This document shows positions 48,901 through 61,190 of a stretch of DNA of 64,000 nucleotides, one piece after another. The stretch covers positions 106,420 through 170,419 of the forward strand of contig JAANDG010000306.1 of the NCBI GenBank assembly GCA_036852015.1. Direction: 5' to 3'. Origin of the DNA: Pelodera strongyloides (taxonomy: Eukaryota > Nematoda > Chromadorea > Rhabditida > Rhabditidae). Below the pieces are notes generated by a model. That model was not told the DNA's origin. It searched no databases and saw nothing but the letters and a program-made list of their open reading frames with translations. Numbering within the stretch: the stretch's first letter is position 1; the number at the start of each line of letters is the position of its first letter. The position numbers and the translations under genes are program-made.

Positions 48901-51900
48901 GAACGCAAACCGTACAATCAGTAATGAACGCAAACCGTATTATTTCAATCTTTTGCTCGATTGGGCACTGCGGCCCGCCATCCTCCCTCACAGGGCCAAA
49001 TATCAACATCTTGGCAATGTTATCAGGCACGGCTCTGTCAGCCAGAAGGTCAAAATCAATCTCATCAGAGAAGCTGTCCGGCATCTAAAACTTTTATTTG
49101 ATATTTAACATTTGATATAGTAACATAGTAATAAATTCGTTCATGTAGATGTTCTATGATTGTTTAGTATAAGTGATGCAGTTTATAGTACATTTTTGCA
49201 CATTTTATTAGCTTTTCAAGGTGGAAAGTTCCGAAAAACTACTGTATAAACATATTCATTCTTGAATACTTCGGAATGAAACGAATCAAATTTACCTTGT
49301 TTTTCATGGTAGTAATCGGGTTGTCAATTTTCTCCTCGTCAAATTTGTGAGTCTTCAACCACTCTTGTAGTGCGGCCGATAATTGAGCTGGTTCATCTGT
49401 TCCTTTCTGCGGTTCCGCAATTGATGTGGGGATTGCTTTCTCATTATCTCTTTCCATTCCAGAAAAGTTCATTTCACTCAGCTTCTCTACCTTTGCACCT
49501 GGTCGTGTTTTCATATAAGGGAATAGACTTGTGCTTGACTCTGTTTGCGAAGACATAGCGATAGTTCTAAGGAATCCGGGAAATATGTTATTTTGCATCA
49601 GTTCTTCGTCCGTTGGAGGCATCACAGGTGGCCGATTTCTTTCTATCAGAACATCGTTTATGTCGTCGTTTGCATTTATGAATCTTGGTTGCTCGATCCC
49701 AAAAACTGTTGTTCCAAAAGAAGGAATGCCGGTTTGAGGGTACGGCCCACCGCTAGGTATCAGCCAGGGATACCCTGACATCGAATAGGGCCCAAGTGGT
49801 CGTAATGGATGTCCAATCACGCGTCCAGGTGCATCCGGTCTATAGGAGTCAAATGATTCCCGTCCTTCACTGATACTTGATAAAATATCCGATAGGTCAT
49901 CGACGTCCTCCTTAGCGGTCCACGGATTTGCCGAAGCAGTTGTTGGAGTCTGCTGTTGCCACTCATTGATTTGCTCTACTTTTGGCTCCTCGACACTTTC
50001 CGACGAAGTTGTTTCCATCGGACCATATGATTGTTCGACTAGCGAGACCAACGTTGGCATTGAATCAACTTGAGGCGTCGTATATTGTACATCCACCGTT
50101 GGCTTTTTCGTACTTGTTTGTGAACCTGGCGAAGTTGCTCCAAACGAATCCATAATCCTATCAAAGGTGTCTTTTAGCATAAACTGCAGGGCAGGTGTAG
50201 TGAGTTGAAAGGGATTGCCTGGGAATAGGTCGGTATTTCCTTTCAAGGGTTTGCGGTCGCGCATCATCCACTCTACAGGTGGTAGGGGTCCTCTGTTAAG
50301 CTTTTCATTTTCTCCATGTGGGACCAGTGTTATAGGATGCGGTTCTGATCCGAAAAGCGTTGGCATGGCACCAAAGAGGTTGTCCAATGAAGGTAGAGTG
50401 GGAAAATTTAATGGCGTCAACAGTGGAGGCATTGTTGACATCGTCGTCGTCGTCGTAGTAGTAATAGTGGCGGTTGATGTAGACGGCGTCATCCTCAACG
50501 GTTGTCTGACATTAATCGGCAAAGGCATCGTCACCTTGTTAGTTGTCGCTCGTGTCTGCCCTTCGTCTTTTGTATTTCCAAATAAACCCTCTGTGCCATT
50601 CTCTGTGCTCCCTGTCGTTACAGTAGATTGTTCCTGCACAGTAAGTTCAGTTATATATGGCAGAGTCGGAGTTTCAACTGGCGTAGTTACTGTACTGAGG
50701 ATAATATCCGTTTGATTTGCAACCGATGCCTCTCGTGTCGTTCGAACTTTGCTAGTCGTTGTTCCAGACCGACGGTAGTTGAGAGTTGACGGTTGATGAG
50801 GCGCTAGTCCCGCTAAATTTTGAGATATATTACTTTGGTATGTGACACTGCGCAGCGGGTAAATGCGTAATCGCGTCCGCGGAAAAAGTTTGCTAAGTTG
50901 CATTGAAAAATTCGAGACACCGAGAAACCTCTTTTCTGCGGACGCGGTTACGGATTTGCGTGCTGCTCGTCTTAGAACATAGGAGGAGAACAACACTCGG
51001 CACAATTTTTCTTCCATTTTCCAAAATATTTTACTTTATTGGGAAAAGAGCTGACTCATTTTTTAGGGTGAATGTATAATGTAGAGTCGGAACTAGTACA
51101 TACTTGTGTGAGGAAAATTAATTCCTCTGGAAACCGTCCTCCTTGTTGTCGGAAGAGTTGTTTTCCTGCGCGACACTCCAAATGAGCTATCCTGAAAGGT
51201 TTATGATTGCTTATTCAACGACTAACACATGTAAGCATGCGGTCAATCTGTGCGTATCCATTCTACCACCTTTGATCCTTTGATGGGTTGATGAATAAAG
51301 TAATCAGAGAAATATTTGAAGCGAAATACCGGCCAGTTTTTGAAACGCATCGTGAACAACTGAGTTCTTAAGTATTCATGCTAATTTACTCGAATTTAGC
51401 TCGATTTTTTATTCAAATTTATGCTCAGTTGCATAAGCTGCGTAAGAATGCTGGTGTACTGGATGCGTTTCAAAAACCGGCCAGCGTTTCGCTTTAAACA
51501 AACCTCTTCATCATCATCTGTTGTTGCGTCCAGAAGAATTGCTTCAGTGGAACGTGGCCGGTTCATCTCATGAACAATTATCACCTAAAAAAGAATTATG
51601 TTGCTACCTTTCGCACAAGTAGGATGCTCGACGGTACTTGATTACTCGTCCCCATGTTTTGCTCAAATATCTCCTAAAGAGATTGAATACTATTACTAGG
51701 AGTTAGACATGCAGAGTCGGAATTTACATAGTAATAATCCATGAGCCCCTGTATTAAAACTCACAGTATTATCATAATATGCAGGTGTTGTGGCACTTTT
51801 TGTGAAGTATATTGGTGGTGACTGAACAGGAGGTCCGTAGACACCTAAGGTACATTTATGAAAGACAGAAATAACGTCCAAACTGAAAGTTGGATTTTTC

Positions 51901-54308
51901 TTACTTTGAAGCAGACAGATAGAGAGAGTGAAGGGATGTAATAATATTTTGAAGAGTTCAGATATTTTCGCTCGTCATGCTGCCGGCTGTTTTACAAAAT
52001 GGAAACATTTTTCAACTACCACTGTCTAAATATAGAAAAAAGTGATGTACAGCTATAAACCTCCGCAATTGTAAATAAACAAAAATAACCTTTTCTCTGC
52101 TTCTTCATTGGTTGCTTGGGCGGTTTCGGTTCCGATCTGAAGACGTCACGTGTCGTTGTTGGTGTTGGCATCGTCGTCCTTGAGAACATCGTACTCAAAT
52201 CCGCCTTCGTTGGAACTTGAACTGTCGGTTGAACGGATAATGCACGGCCTATTCTGTATTCTTCTTCAAAGCTGATTTCATTCGTCAACACAGAACCTGG
52301 CACCTCGGTTTGTGCTCTGAAGGGTCTCGTCGTCGACTGGCTTACATATACGGACACTGGTAGTGTCGATGTAGATACTGTTGTTGTCATCGTTGTTGCT
52401 TCTGATTCTGATTTCGTTGCTGTCCAACTTTCCGAGGCGAGGTCCTCCCGCTCCCTTCTCTTATTTATCTCCTTTGCCCTTTCCTTCATCGTAGGGCTGA
52501 TAATCTTAGCGAGTAATTTCCGAAAGGTATCCATGTGCAGTTCAAAACTCTTGGTCCAGGGAACATTCTCCCAATCGTAGGAGCTCCTAACTAAAGACGA
52601 ATCCAATAGCTTTGCCATATCCTCTTTGTCGAGTGGATGGCCGAAAGCTTTCTCAATTTTGGAAATCATTCTCTCTTTCTGTGAAGCCTCGTCATGAAGA
52701 GCTACACTTTGAACAGATGATGTCGTTTGGTCACCAGGCCTTTGAAAAGCTGTATTAGCTTGCTCTGCTACTAATATAGGCGTTACATCTGAATCTGAAT
52801 TGCCCATGATTGTCGAAAATGCAGTAGTGCTCACGGTTCCAGTTGCTCGCGAAGCTTTCCACGGGTCAGTCACATTTAATGGTTTTAACTTTGCTGGCGT
52901 ATCCTCTACATTTGCTGTTAGTTTTCCTTTCCCTGCGCTGTCCGCTTTCACAAGTTCCTCCTTAAAATCATCTGCTGTTATATCTTCATAGTCTCTAGAA
53001 TTCGACTTTGTGTCCGGCAACAAAATTGGTCGGAAAATTTGCGCACCGTGTTGTATATTTCTCGTAGAACCTTCATTTAGCAACATAGGGTTTTCCTTTT
53101 TGGTTGCAAAATAATTGTCCGCTCTCCACTTTTTGTAAATATGATGTTTCTTCAGTACTGGGGCAGGTTTCCTCGTAACTGGGGTGAGATCCGAATCATC
53201 CTCCGCTATAGGAACCGGTATTGTAACCAACGGTTCGTCATCATGGAGCTTAACTCTTACTCCTAAAGTTGACCCCGGCTTCTGAGATTTGATATCGTGA
53301 TCATGAGCTTCTCCAGAACTCTCATCATATAGCACGTCAAGTTTGGAGAGGTCCGGTCCCTCGTTGGAGTAAAAGTGATCTTGTATTGGTTCATAGTCGT
53401 CGTCCAGTTTAGAAACCCGATTTTCTTTCTGATCCGTAATCTCAACACTTTTTCCACTGGGAATTTCATCAAATAGACCAATTTGACGGTAATCATAGGT
53501 GGTGGAATGAGCAGAAACGTCTCTATATTTCTCAGTAAGAACAGTATCACCAGAAGCACTAGTCGTCGTGATACCACCTAACGGCTCGGATTTCATAAAA
53601 CCGGTTTCTAGCTGCTTATTCCGCGGAATACTAGGAAGAGTAGGACTGGTAGTTTCTCCCAGTGTAGTGCTAGTAGCTGTCGTAGACCTTTCGCTTCCGA
53701 GTTGAACAGTTGAAAGCTTTATTATTTGCTGAGTAATCGGTTGTTGACCATTTTCAACGGTGTCAGATAGAGTAGGAAATAACTGATTATCAAATGTCTC
53801 TCGTACATCATTAGAAAGAAATTGAGCCGGAGGAGTACTATTGTTCGGATGATCATTTTCAGAATTGTATACAAATAAGGGTGCAATAGATGGCAGCATA
53901 TTTGCTTCGAGATTGTTCTGTCCGTCTATTTCCAGCAAGCCGACGTTGGTTCCTGAAAAAAAGAAACATAAATGTTACATTATTACCATTTGTATTGTTA
54001 TATTATAAGATCCTTTATTATCAAACCCGAAAAATACTCGTTCGGCATGACACCCGTTTGAAGCATTGACTTTGTTTTTCATATTTTTAAGTTTTCCAAC
54101 GTGTATTTGATTTGCTAAACGCTTAGACATAGTGCTTTGTAATAAAACTATTTCTTATTAGTAAGGCCAAAGTGATTTGTAAGTTTATAACCACCGACTG
54201 GAACAAACATTTACATGAAATCGCAAGCTACATCAAACCTTTTTCGATGCAGAACGAGTGACATTCTGAATCAGACTTTGAAAACCCTTGTTCACAGCCC
54301 CAGAATCG
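45962..54308 (-). CDS. Large secreted Kunitz / Thr-rich / thyroglobulin type-1 protein, 5' partial (17 exons seen)
   Basis: Exons (minus): 54239-54308, 52090-53952, 51765-51844, 51638-51673, 51504-51584, 51104-51191, 49296-50812, 48936-49084, 48688-48757, 48054-48230, 47790-47903, 47520-47630, 47276-47333, 46967-47081, 46540-46637, 46348-46429, 45962-46127. All phases agree, giving about 1,620 aa. The first exon seen is the second half of a Kunitz domain (FWGCEQGFSKSDSECHSFC). Two long exons are Thr/Ser/Pro-rich and mucin-like. Exons 48936 to 47520 hold regularly spaced Cys resembling nematode DUF19-type domains (FCATAMDYLNCAEA). Then comes thyroglobulin type-1 (PACTRDGAYASLQCTQ, SGSCWCVDTFG, PNCG) and a C-terminal Kunitz (CDLVAGSDYCELTRE, RWYSDDSGNCVPYTHRIC, DECLQLC). 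Likely an extracellular-matrix or cuticle protein with protease-inhibitor modules. The start lies in or beyond the satellite block at 54.5 kb. Confidence 0.85.
46787..46844. repeat. Perfect 17-bp hairpin in thyroglobulin-domain intron
   Basis: Arms CCGATATGGCCCCGATC (46787-46803) and GATCGGGGCCATATCGG (46828-46844). An outer GGAAACC / GGTTTCC pair extends the stem. Located in the intron that splits the thyroglobulin domain. Confidence 0.85.
47744..48010. repeat. Interstitial TTAGGC telomere-type repeats
   Basis: CCTAAG units (TTAGGC on the minus strand) occur at 47744-47758 and, slightly degenerate, as about nine units at 47957-48010. Both lie in introns on either side of the exon 47790-47903. 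TTAGGC is the nematode telomere hexamer. Confidence 0.85.
48491..48568. repeat. Perfect 17-bp inverted repeat in intron
   Basis: TTTGGTTGCAAACGAAA (48491-48507) is inverted as TTTCGTTTGCAACCAAA (48552-48568). The loop contains GGTCGAACTCGC, a B-box-like sequence on the opposite strand. Probably a small MITE or SINE-derived hairpin. Confidence 0.8.
51316..51499. mobile_element. MITE, CCGG-ended family, copy e (in Kunitz-gene intron)
   Basis: Ends GAAGCGAAATACCGGCCAG and AAAACCGGCCAGCGTTTCGC plus TTTAA are clear inverted repeats. The copy abuts the splice donor of the exon 51504-51584. Confidence 0.8.
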
Positions 54309-54479
54309 CTGGCAAGTTACGGAAGTGTGGTTGTAGAAGTACAACTTTTCTAAAAAAAAAACACAATTTGTTCTTGCAACACAAAAATACAACATGTACT
54401 TGAAGCAAAGCCAGCCGGTTTTCCTATACATTTTGCTGTACAGGTTCATCACGAACGTTTAATTCTAGTTTATACGTAC

Positions 54480-55603
54480 GAACTAGAGCTCGGCGCGCTG
54501 CGCGCGCCTCGCTCTAGCTCGGGTGCTCGCGCGCTTCGCGCGCTACGCACCCTCGGCTTCTCGGCCCGCTCCGCGGGCCTCGATAGACGTTAGCTCGCTC
54601 GGCGGGCCTGCGGCCCGCCTCGCTCGCCGCCCGTTCGATTTTTAGCTGTTCCGTGACATCAGAGAACATTCATTGACTTTTGTGCGCGTTTTGTCGATGC
54701 ACCACAACATTTCATATACGCGAAGAACCCTCACTTTCTATCGGTTTAATTACCCAAGTTTGAGGTTAGCTTGACATTAGAGAATTCTGTCTACGCAGAA
54801 CGTTCATTTTTTTTATGCGCGCTGGCATTGTTTGCCGCGTCGTTTCTATATACGCTGACTGACCCTCTTTCTGGTCCTCGGTTTATTTACCCAAGTTTGA
54901 GGTTTTGTGCATGCGAGCGCGATACGCCGCATTGTTTCTATATACGCTGACTCTCTTCTTTGTTCTTGGTTTAGTCTTTCTGGGCCTCGGTTTAGTTACC
55001 CAGGTTTGAGGTTTGCCTCAGACAGACAGACGTTTTTGCACTTTTCGATTATAGGGTGAAAGTTGATGCGCGCGCCTCGCTCTAGCTCGGGTGCTCGCGC
55101 GCTTCGCGCGCTACGCACCCTCGGCTTCTCGGCCCGCTCCGCGGGCCGGCCCGCCTCGCTCGCCGCCCGTTCGATTTTTAGCTGTTCCGTGACATCAGAG
55201 AACATTCATTGACTTTTGTGCGCGTTTTGTCGATGCACCACAACATTTCATATACGCGAAGAACCCTCACTTTCTATCGGTTTAATTACCCAAGTTTGAG
55301 GTTAGCTTGACATTAGAGAATTCTGTCTACGCAGAACGTTCATTTTTTTTTATGCGCGCTGGCATTGTTTGCCGCGTCGTTTCTATATACGCTGACTGAC
55401 CCTCTTTCTGGTCCTCGGTTTATTTACCCAAGTTTGAGGTTTTGTGCATGCGAGCGCGATACGCCGCATTGTTTCTATATACGCTGACTCTCTTCTTTGT
55501 TCTTGGTTTAGTCTTTCTGGGCCTCGGTTTAGTTACCCAGGTTTGAGGTTTGCCTCAGACAGACAGACGTTTTTGCACTTTTCGATTATAGGGTGAAAGT
55601 TGA
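54480..55603 (+). repeat. Two tandem copies of an about 0.55-kb repeat with GC-rich palindromic heads
   Basis: 54503-55063 and 55069-55602 are almost identical: a GCGCGC palindromic head, then GACATCAGAGAACATTCATT, GTTTAATTACCCAAGTTTGA and CAGACAGACAGACG in the same order. The first copy has an extra hairpin piece (CTCGGCGGGCCTGCGGCCCG) of about 30 bases near 54582-54620. A third, truncated relative lies at about 63715-63850. Confidence 0.85.
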
Positions 55604-55605
55604 CT

Positions 55606-56503
55606 AGAGCTCGGCGCGCGCTGCGCGCGCGCCTCGCTCTAGCGTGCTAGCTTTTATTTGAGCTTTCACGTAAGTCTTATATTTTTGCGCATTCTCAGAT
55701 TTTTTCTGCGTCCAATGTACGCCTGCTATCAGCATTGATGTTTGTGCATCTGCATTTTGCACGTCGATTTATTTTTGACGTCGCCGATTCTGAAGCAGAA
55801 GCGATTCTGCATGTATAAGACAAATGCGCGTCTGACATTATGAGTGAACTTCATTTGCATCATCAGAATGGAGCTGCGGCGAAGATTGCACGTCGACTTA
55901 TTTTTTACGTCGTAGCTTCTGAAGCAGAAGGCATGTGGCCTGTGTAACTCAAATGCGCTTGTGACATCATCATTGTAGTTGATTTGAAGCATTGCTTTGT
56001 CGTTACGACGAAGTTTGAACGTCGACTTATTTTTGACGTCATGCTTTTGAAGCAGAAGACCTGTTGCCCGTGTGAAGATTTTGATAGAGCTTCGGATTTC
56101 TAAACGTTAGCTCGCTCGGCGGGCCTTCGGCCCGCCTTCGCTCGCCCAACGTTCACTATGCTTTATGGCTTATTTTTGACGTTATAGATTCTGAATCAGA
56201 AGCGATATTGCATGTCTAAGACAAATGCGCGTCTGACATCGTCATTGAAGTTGATTCGCATCACTGCTTTGTCGCTACGGCGAAGATTGCATGTCGGCTT
56301 ATTTTTCACGTCGTAGCTTCTGAAGCCGAAGGCATGTGGCCTGCCTAACTCAAATGCGCTTGTGACATCATCATTGAAGTTGATTTGCAGCATTGCTTTG
56401 TCGCTACGACGAAGTTTGAACGTCGACTCATTTTTGGCGTCATGCTTTTGAAGCAGAAGACCTGTTGCCCGTGTGAAGATTTTGATAGAGCTTCGGATTT
56501 CTA
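55606..56503. repeat. Satellite block (diverged 129-bp monomers plus hairpin spacer), left copy
   Basis: Contains monomers with the GACGT..TTATTTTTGACGT..TTCTGAAGCAGAAG pattern and one hairpin spacer at 56103-56152. The whole block is repeated at about 61190-62040, so it is part of a segmental duplication. The LINE that follows is absent from the second copy. Confidence 0.8.
56103..56152. repeat. GC-rich near-perfect hairpin spacer, first of six
   Basis: AACGTTAGCTCGCTCGGCGG .. GGCCTTCGGCC .. CGCTCGCCCAACGTT forms a long hairpin. Further copies lie at 59534-59584, 59937-59987, 61653-61702, about 62039-62089 and 62438-62488. Confidence 0.85.
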
Positions 56504-59500
56504 GCCCCTACAATCCTATGCTCATGGTTCAACGCACCGTAGGGGTGAAACGGGTAATGCCGGCGAAATGAGCGGGCGTCCTGCGAGAAGATTGGCACCC
56601 GCAGGACGTATTGCCAAAACCAACTATGTCAAAGTCAAATCAGCAAAGACCCCGAGTTCCGTGCGCCGCAAGGCAGGGGTGCTATAGCAATCTCACGGCC
56701 GTAGGGAACCATAATTTTTCCTATTTTCATATATCTACGTTTAACGCCCGGACGCTGCACAAGGACGCTGATGTCGATCAGTTGATCGGCGAGCTCGATA
56801 ATGTGAACGCTGGCATCGTTGCTATCCAAGAGACGCGGTCCAAGGAGAGCAAGTGCAAGACCTGGCACAGTGGCCACCGTGTGCTCATTGGAGCCAGAGA
56901 GGAGAGGTCGAGGTCTGGCGGTGTGGGCTTCATAGTCCCCCCAGAATACCTGCCATATGTCAGCGATATGAGAGCAGTCAGCCCGCGTGTGGCGGTCCTT
57001 CATGGCGAAGTGAAACGTGTGACATTCACCGTTGTTAACGTGTACGCTCCCACCAGCGAGTATGATGACGAGGTCGTGGAGGAGCTTTATGATGACATTG
57101 AGCGAGAACTGACGAACAGTCGTGCACATGTCAAGCTTGTCGTCGGTGACTTCAACGCGTCCATCGGTCCCAGGGACGATGGGGAGGACGTACGTTGGGC
57201 ACTACGCTGCAGACACCCGTAATGACCGTGGTCAACGGCTAGCAGATTTTGCGGAAAGTCAGTGCATGTACGTGTTGAACACCATGTTCCAACAACGAAA
57301 GCGTAGACTTTGGACGTGGCAGAGCCCGCAAGGTGCAAAGAAACAGCTGGACTATGTCCTTTGCAACGACGCCCATCGGGTCGTTGACTGTAAGATCGTC
57401 GGTAGAAGCTGGTGCGGCTCAAGTTCAGATCACCGCTTGGTCAAGTCCATCATCGACTTTGGTTCTGTTAAGTTCAGAAGGCGCACCTCCAGGCGTGGAG
57501 ACGTTGATCCGGGTCTAGCCCGTGCTATAATGAACCAAGTGGACTGGTCGAGGTACGGTTCACCTCAGTCGTACTCCGAACTGAGCCGGGAATTGGCGAG
57601 GGCATCAGCTGAGGCTAGGCCGGTCATTCGTGCTCATCCTAGAGAAAGACTGACGTCGAAGACCATTGAATTGATCCGTGAGAGACGAAAAAGGCTACAT
57701 CAGGGTCAAAACGTACAGAGCCTCAGCCGCGAACTACGAAAGATGGTTGAAACAGACTATAAGAGCTTTAACGAGGTTAAAGCTCTCGAAGCGGCCCAGC
57801 GTCTTATGTCCATAAAGAAAGTACGCCAACGCTATTCCTTGCATAAGGAGGCAACTGTGGCCATGATGGACAAAGACGGTACTTTGAAGACCAAGATCCA
57901 GGATATTGCCGATATCATCAAAGATTTCTATGGGGATCTCTTTGCTTCGAAGAAGCGTGTTCCGAAATCAGGCATCGAAGTGAATGAGGACGTGCCGGAG
58001 TTCATGGAGAGCGAGGTTGAACATGCTTTGAAGAGAATGCCTAATAACAGGGCTCCTGGCAATGATGGCATTTCCATTGATCTCCTCAAGTACGCTCCGA
58101 AGACCGCTCTATCCGCGGTTTGCAGGTTGTTCAACAATATCCTCTCAATGAAAATCGTCCCTGAGAACTGGAAAGGTAGTAACACCATCCTGATCCATAA
58201 GAAGGGAAGCAAAGAGGCCTAAACAACTATCGTCCAATTGCGTTGATGTCACAGCTGTCAAAGTTGTTTTCTCGCGTCATCTTGAACCGAATCAGCAAGT
58301 GGCTGGAAGAAGGCAATAGAAGAGAGCAGGCAGGCTTTCGAGGCGGGTACTCGACTATTGACCACATTCACACTGTGTGTCAAGTTATCGAGCGGTCTAG
58401 GGAGTACAAGATACCCCTCTGTATGTTGTTTGTCGACTTCAAAAAGGGTTCGATTCGGTTGAGAAGCAGGCGTCCTCAATGCTCTGAAACATCACGCAGT
58501 GCCAGAAAGCTACGTGTCTATGATAGACGAGCTGTATAACCAGTGCGCCACGGACATCCAACTCCTTCATACACCAGTTAAGGTGCCCGTTGAGCGCGGA
58601 GTCAAACAAGGGGATGTCATTTCACCCCTCTGTTTTCTGCTTCTCTGGAATGTGCTTTGAGAGACGCCAACATGTCCGGTGGTTATGACATTGACGGCGA
58701 AACACTACAGTTCTTACTGTTTGCCGACGATGTGGTTATTATAGCCAAAGACCCGTGTACACTGCAGAAAAACCTAGACGAACTAATTCGAGTAACGTCG
58801 CTAATCGGTCTTGAAGCCCACCCAGTCAAGACACAGTGGATGGCTAACAATCATTGTCCAAACGGCGGTGCAGATATACGTATTGGCAACAGCACGCTCG
58901 AAAAGGTCGGGAAGTATGTCTACCTTGGACGCGAGGTTAACCCCAGCAACAGCCTCACCGCCGAACTCTCTCGGCGTAAACAGTCTGGGTGGAAGGCTTT
59001 CTGGAAGCTACGAGATGTACTCACCAATGTGAAGCTGTCAAAAGAAGTGAAAGCCAAGGTGTTTAACACGCATGTGCTGCCAGCAATGACCTATGCTTCC
59101 GAAACTTGGTGCACGACAAAGAAAGACGAAGAATCCTTACTTGTCACCCAGAGAGCCATGGAGCGTAAGATGGTAGGCACGCGCCTCCGTGATCGTATGT
59201 CAAACGTCACACTTCGAGAAAAGTCCGGTGTAGATGATATAATTGATAGGATATACAGCTCGAAACATCGATGGGCTGGTCATGTCATTCGTAGAAATGA
59301 CAATCGATGGACCACTCGGGTCACTGAATGGCGTCCCCGCGATTACAAGCGTCCTCAAGGGCGACCGCCAACGAGATGGGCAGACCCGATGGTGAAATCA
59401 TTTGGACGTGCATGGAATCGCATCGCAAGATGCAGGTCTTCATGGCGTAGTTGCGACCTGCGCTGTTGGCGAGCCAACAGCTGATATAACGGTCTTCAAG

Positions 59501-59521
59501 GTATTCAAGGTAGGCAAGGTA
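56504..59521 (+). mobile_element. RTE-type LINE retrotransposon, nearly full length, frameshifted
   Basis: 3,018 bases flanked by a 12-bp target duplication TTCGGATTTCTA (56492-56503 and 59522-59533). The reading frame starts near 56611. AP-endonuclease motifs are present: NARTLHKDADV, AIQETRSK, VVGDFNASIG, SSDHRLVKS. The reverse transcriptase shows NRAPGNDGIS, NYRPIALMSQLSKLFSRVI, FVDFKK and FADDVVIIAK. The C-terminal part has WAGHVIRRND and RPQGRPPTRW, typical of RTE elements. At least four frame breaks are seen (near 57190, 58220, 58450-58500 and 58650), so it is not translatable as read. The 3' end is a short CAAGGTATT-type repeat, as in RTE tails. The encoded enzymes would cut and copy into the target. 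Confidence 0.92.
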
Positions 59522-59533
59522 TTCGGATTTCTA

Positions 59534-60180
59534 AACGTTAGCTCGCTCGGCGGGCCTTCGGCCCGCCTTCGCTCGCCCAACGTTCACTATGCTTTATTAT
59601 GGCTTATTTTTGACGTTATGGATTCTGAACCAGAAGCGATACTGCAGGTCTAAGACAAATGCGCGTCTGACATCATCATTGAAGTTGATTCGCATCACTG
59701 CTTTGTCGCTACGGCGAAGATTGCATGTCGACTTATTTTTCACGTCGTAGCTTCTGAAGCCGAAGGCATGTGGCCTGCCTAACTCAAATGCGCTTGTGAC
59801 ATCATCATTGAAGTTGATTTGCAGCATTGCTTTGTCGCTACGACGAAGTTTGAACGTCGACTCATTTTTGGCGTCATGCTTTTGAAGCAGAAGACCTGTT
59901 GCCGTGTGAAGATTTTGATAGAGCTTCGGATTTCTAAACGTTAGCTCGCTCGGCGGGCCTTCGGCCCGCCTTCGCTCGCCCAACGTTCACTATGCTTTAT
60001 TATGGCTTATTTTTGACGTTATGGATTCTGAACCAGAAGCGATATTGCATGTCTAAGACAAATGCGCGTCTGACATCATCATTGAAGTTGATTCGCATCA
60101 CTGCTTTGTCGCTACGGCGAAGATTGCATGTCGACTTATTTTTCACGTCGTAGCTTCTGAAGCCGAAGACATGTTGCCCG
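59534..60180. repeat. About 403-bp higher-order satellite units
   Basis: Hairpin spacers at 59534 and 59937 delimit a 403-base unit made of three diverged 129-type monomers. The same unit recurs at 61653-62039 (386) and 62039-62438 (399). The LINE interrupted such a unit: its target sequence TTCGGATTTCTAAACG is intact in the other units. Confidence 0.8.
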
Positions 60181-61190
60181 TCTAAGTTAAATGCGCGTCT
60201 TTCACCAGCATTGAACTTCATTTTCATCATTACTCTGGTGCTACGATGAAGTTTGCACGTCGACTTATTTTTGACGTCATAGATTCTGAAGCAGAAGGCA
60301 TGTTGCCCGTCTAAGTCAAGTGCGCGTCTACCATCAGCATTGCACTTCATTTGCATCATTACTTTGGCGCTACGATGAATTTTGCACGGTGACTTATTTT
60401 TGACGTCATAGATTCTGAAGCAGAAGGCATGTTGCCCGTCTAAGTCAAATGCGCGTCTAGCATCAGCATTGAACTTCATTTGCATCATTCAATGCTGATG
60501 TTCAATGCTGAGCTAGACGCGCATTTGACTTAGACGGGCAACATGCCTTCTGCTTCAGAATCTATGACGTCACAAATATGTCGACGTGCAAACTTCATCG
60601 TAGCGCCAAAGTAATGATGCAAATACTTTGGCGCACGATGAAGTTTGCACGTCGACTTATTTTTGACGTCATAGATCTGAAGCAGAAGGCATTTTGCCTC
60701 TAAATCAAATGCGCGTTTATCATCAAATTGAATATCATTTGCATCATTACTTTGGCGCTACGATGAAGTTTGCACGTCGACTTATTTTGACGTCATAGAT
60801 ACTGAAGCAGAAGGCATGTTGCCCGTCTAAGCCAATGAGCGTCTATCATCAGCCTTGAACTTCATTGCATCATTACTTTGGCGCTACGATGAAGTTTGCA
60901 CGTCGACTTATTTTTGACGTCATAGATTCTGAAGCAGAAGGCATGTTACCCGTCTAAGTCAAGTGAGCGTCTATCATCAGCATTGAACTTCATTTGCATC
61001 ATTACTTTGGCGCTACGATGAAGTTTGCACGTCGACTTATTTTTGACGTCATAGATTCTGAAGCAGAAGGCATGTTACCCGTCGAAGTCAAATGCGCGTC
61101 TATCATCAGAATTGAATATCATTTGCATCATTTCTTTGGCGCTACGATGAAGTTTGCACGTCGACTTATTTTTCACGTCATAGATGCGCG
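60181..61190. repeat. Tandem 129-bp monomer array with one inverted monomer
   Basis: About seven monomers. The same points recur at 129-base intervals (for example AGATTCTGAA at 60281 and 60410, and again at 60924 and 61053). 129 is 43 codons, so frames stay open over several monomers on both strands. One monomer, about 60489-60630, is inverted and folds back on its neighbour. Confidence 0.85.

Noticed and set aside
50215..50715. 166-codon plus-strand open frame rich in Val
   Set aside because: Mirror image of the Thr-rich minus-strand exon of the Kunitz gene, whose phases are fully supported.
51608..51637. Longer version of a Kunitz-gene exon ending ILLVRK with a 23-base intron
   Set aside because: 23 bases is too short to splice. 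An in-phase donor GTACCG at 51637 gives a 53-base intron.
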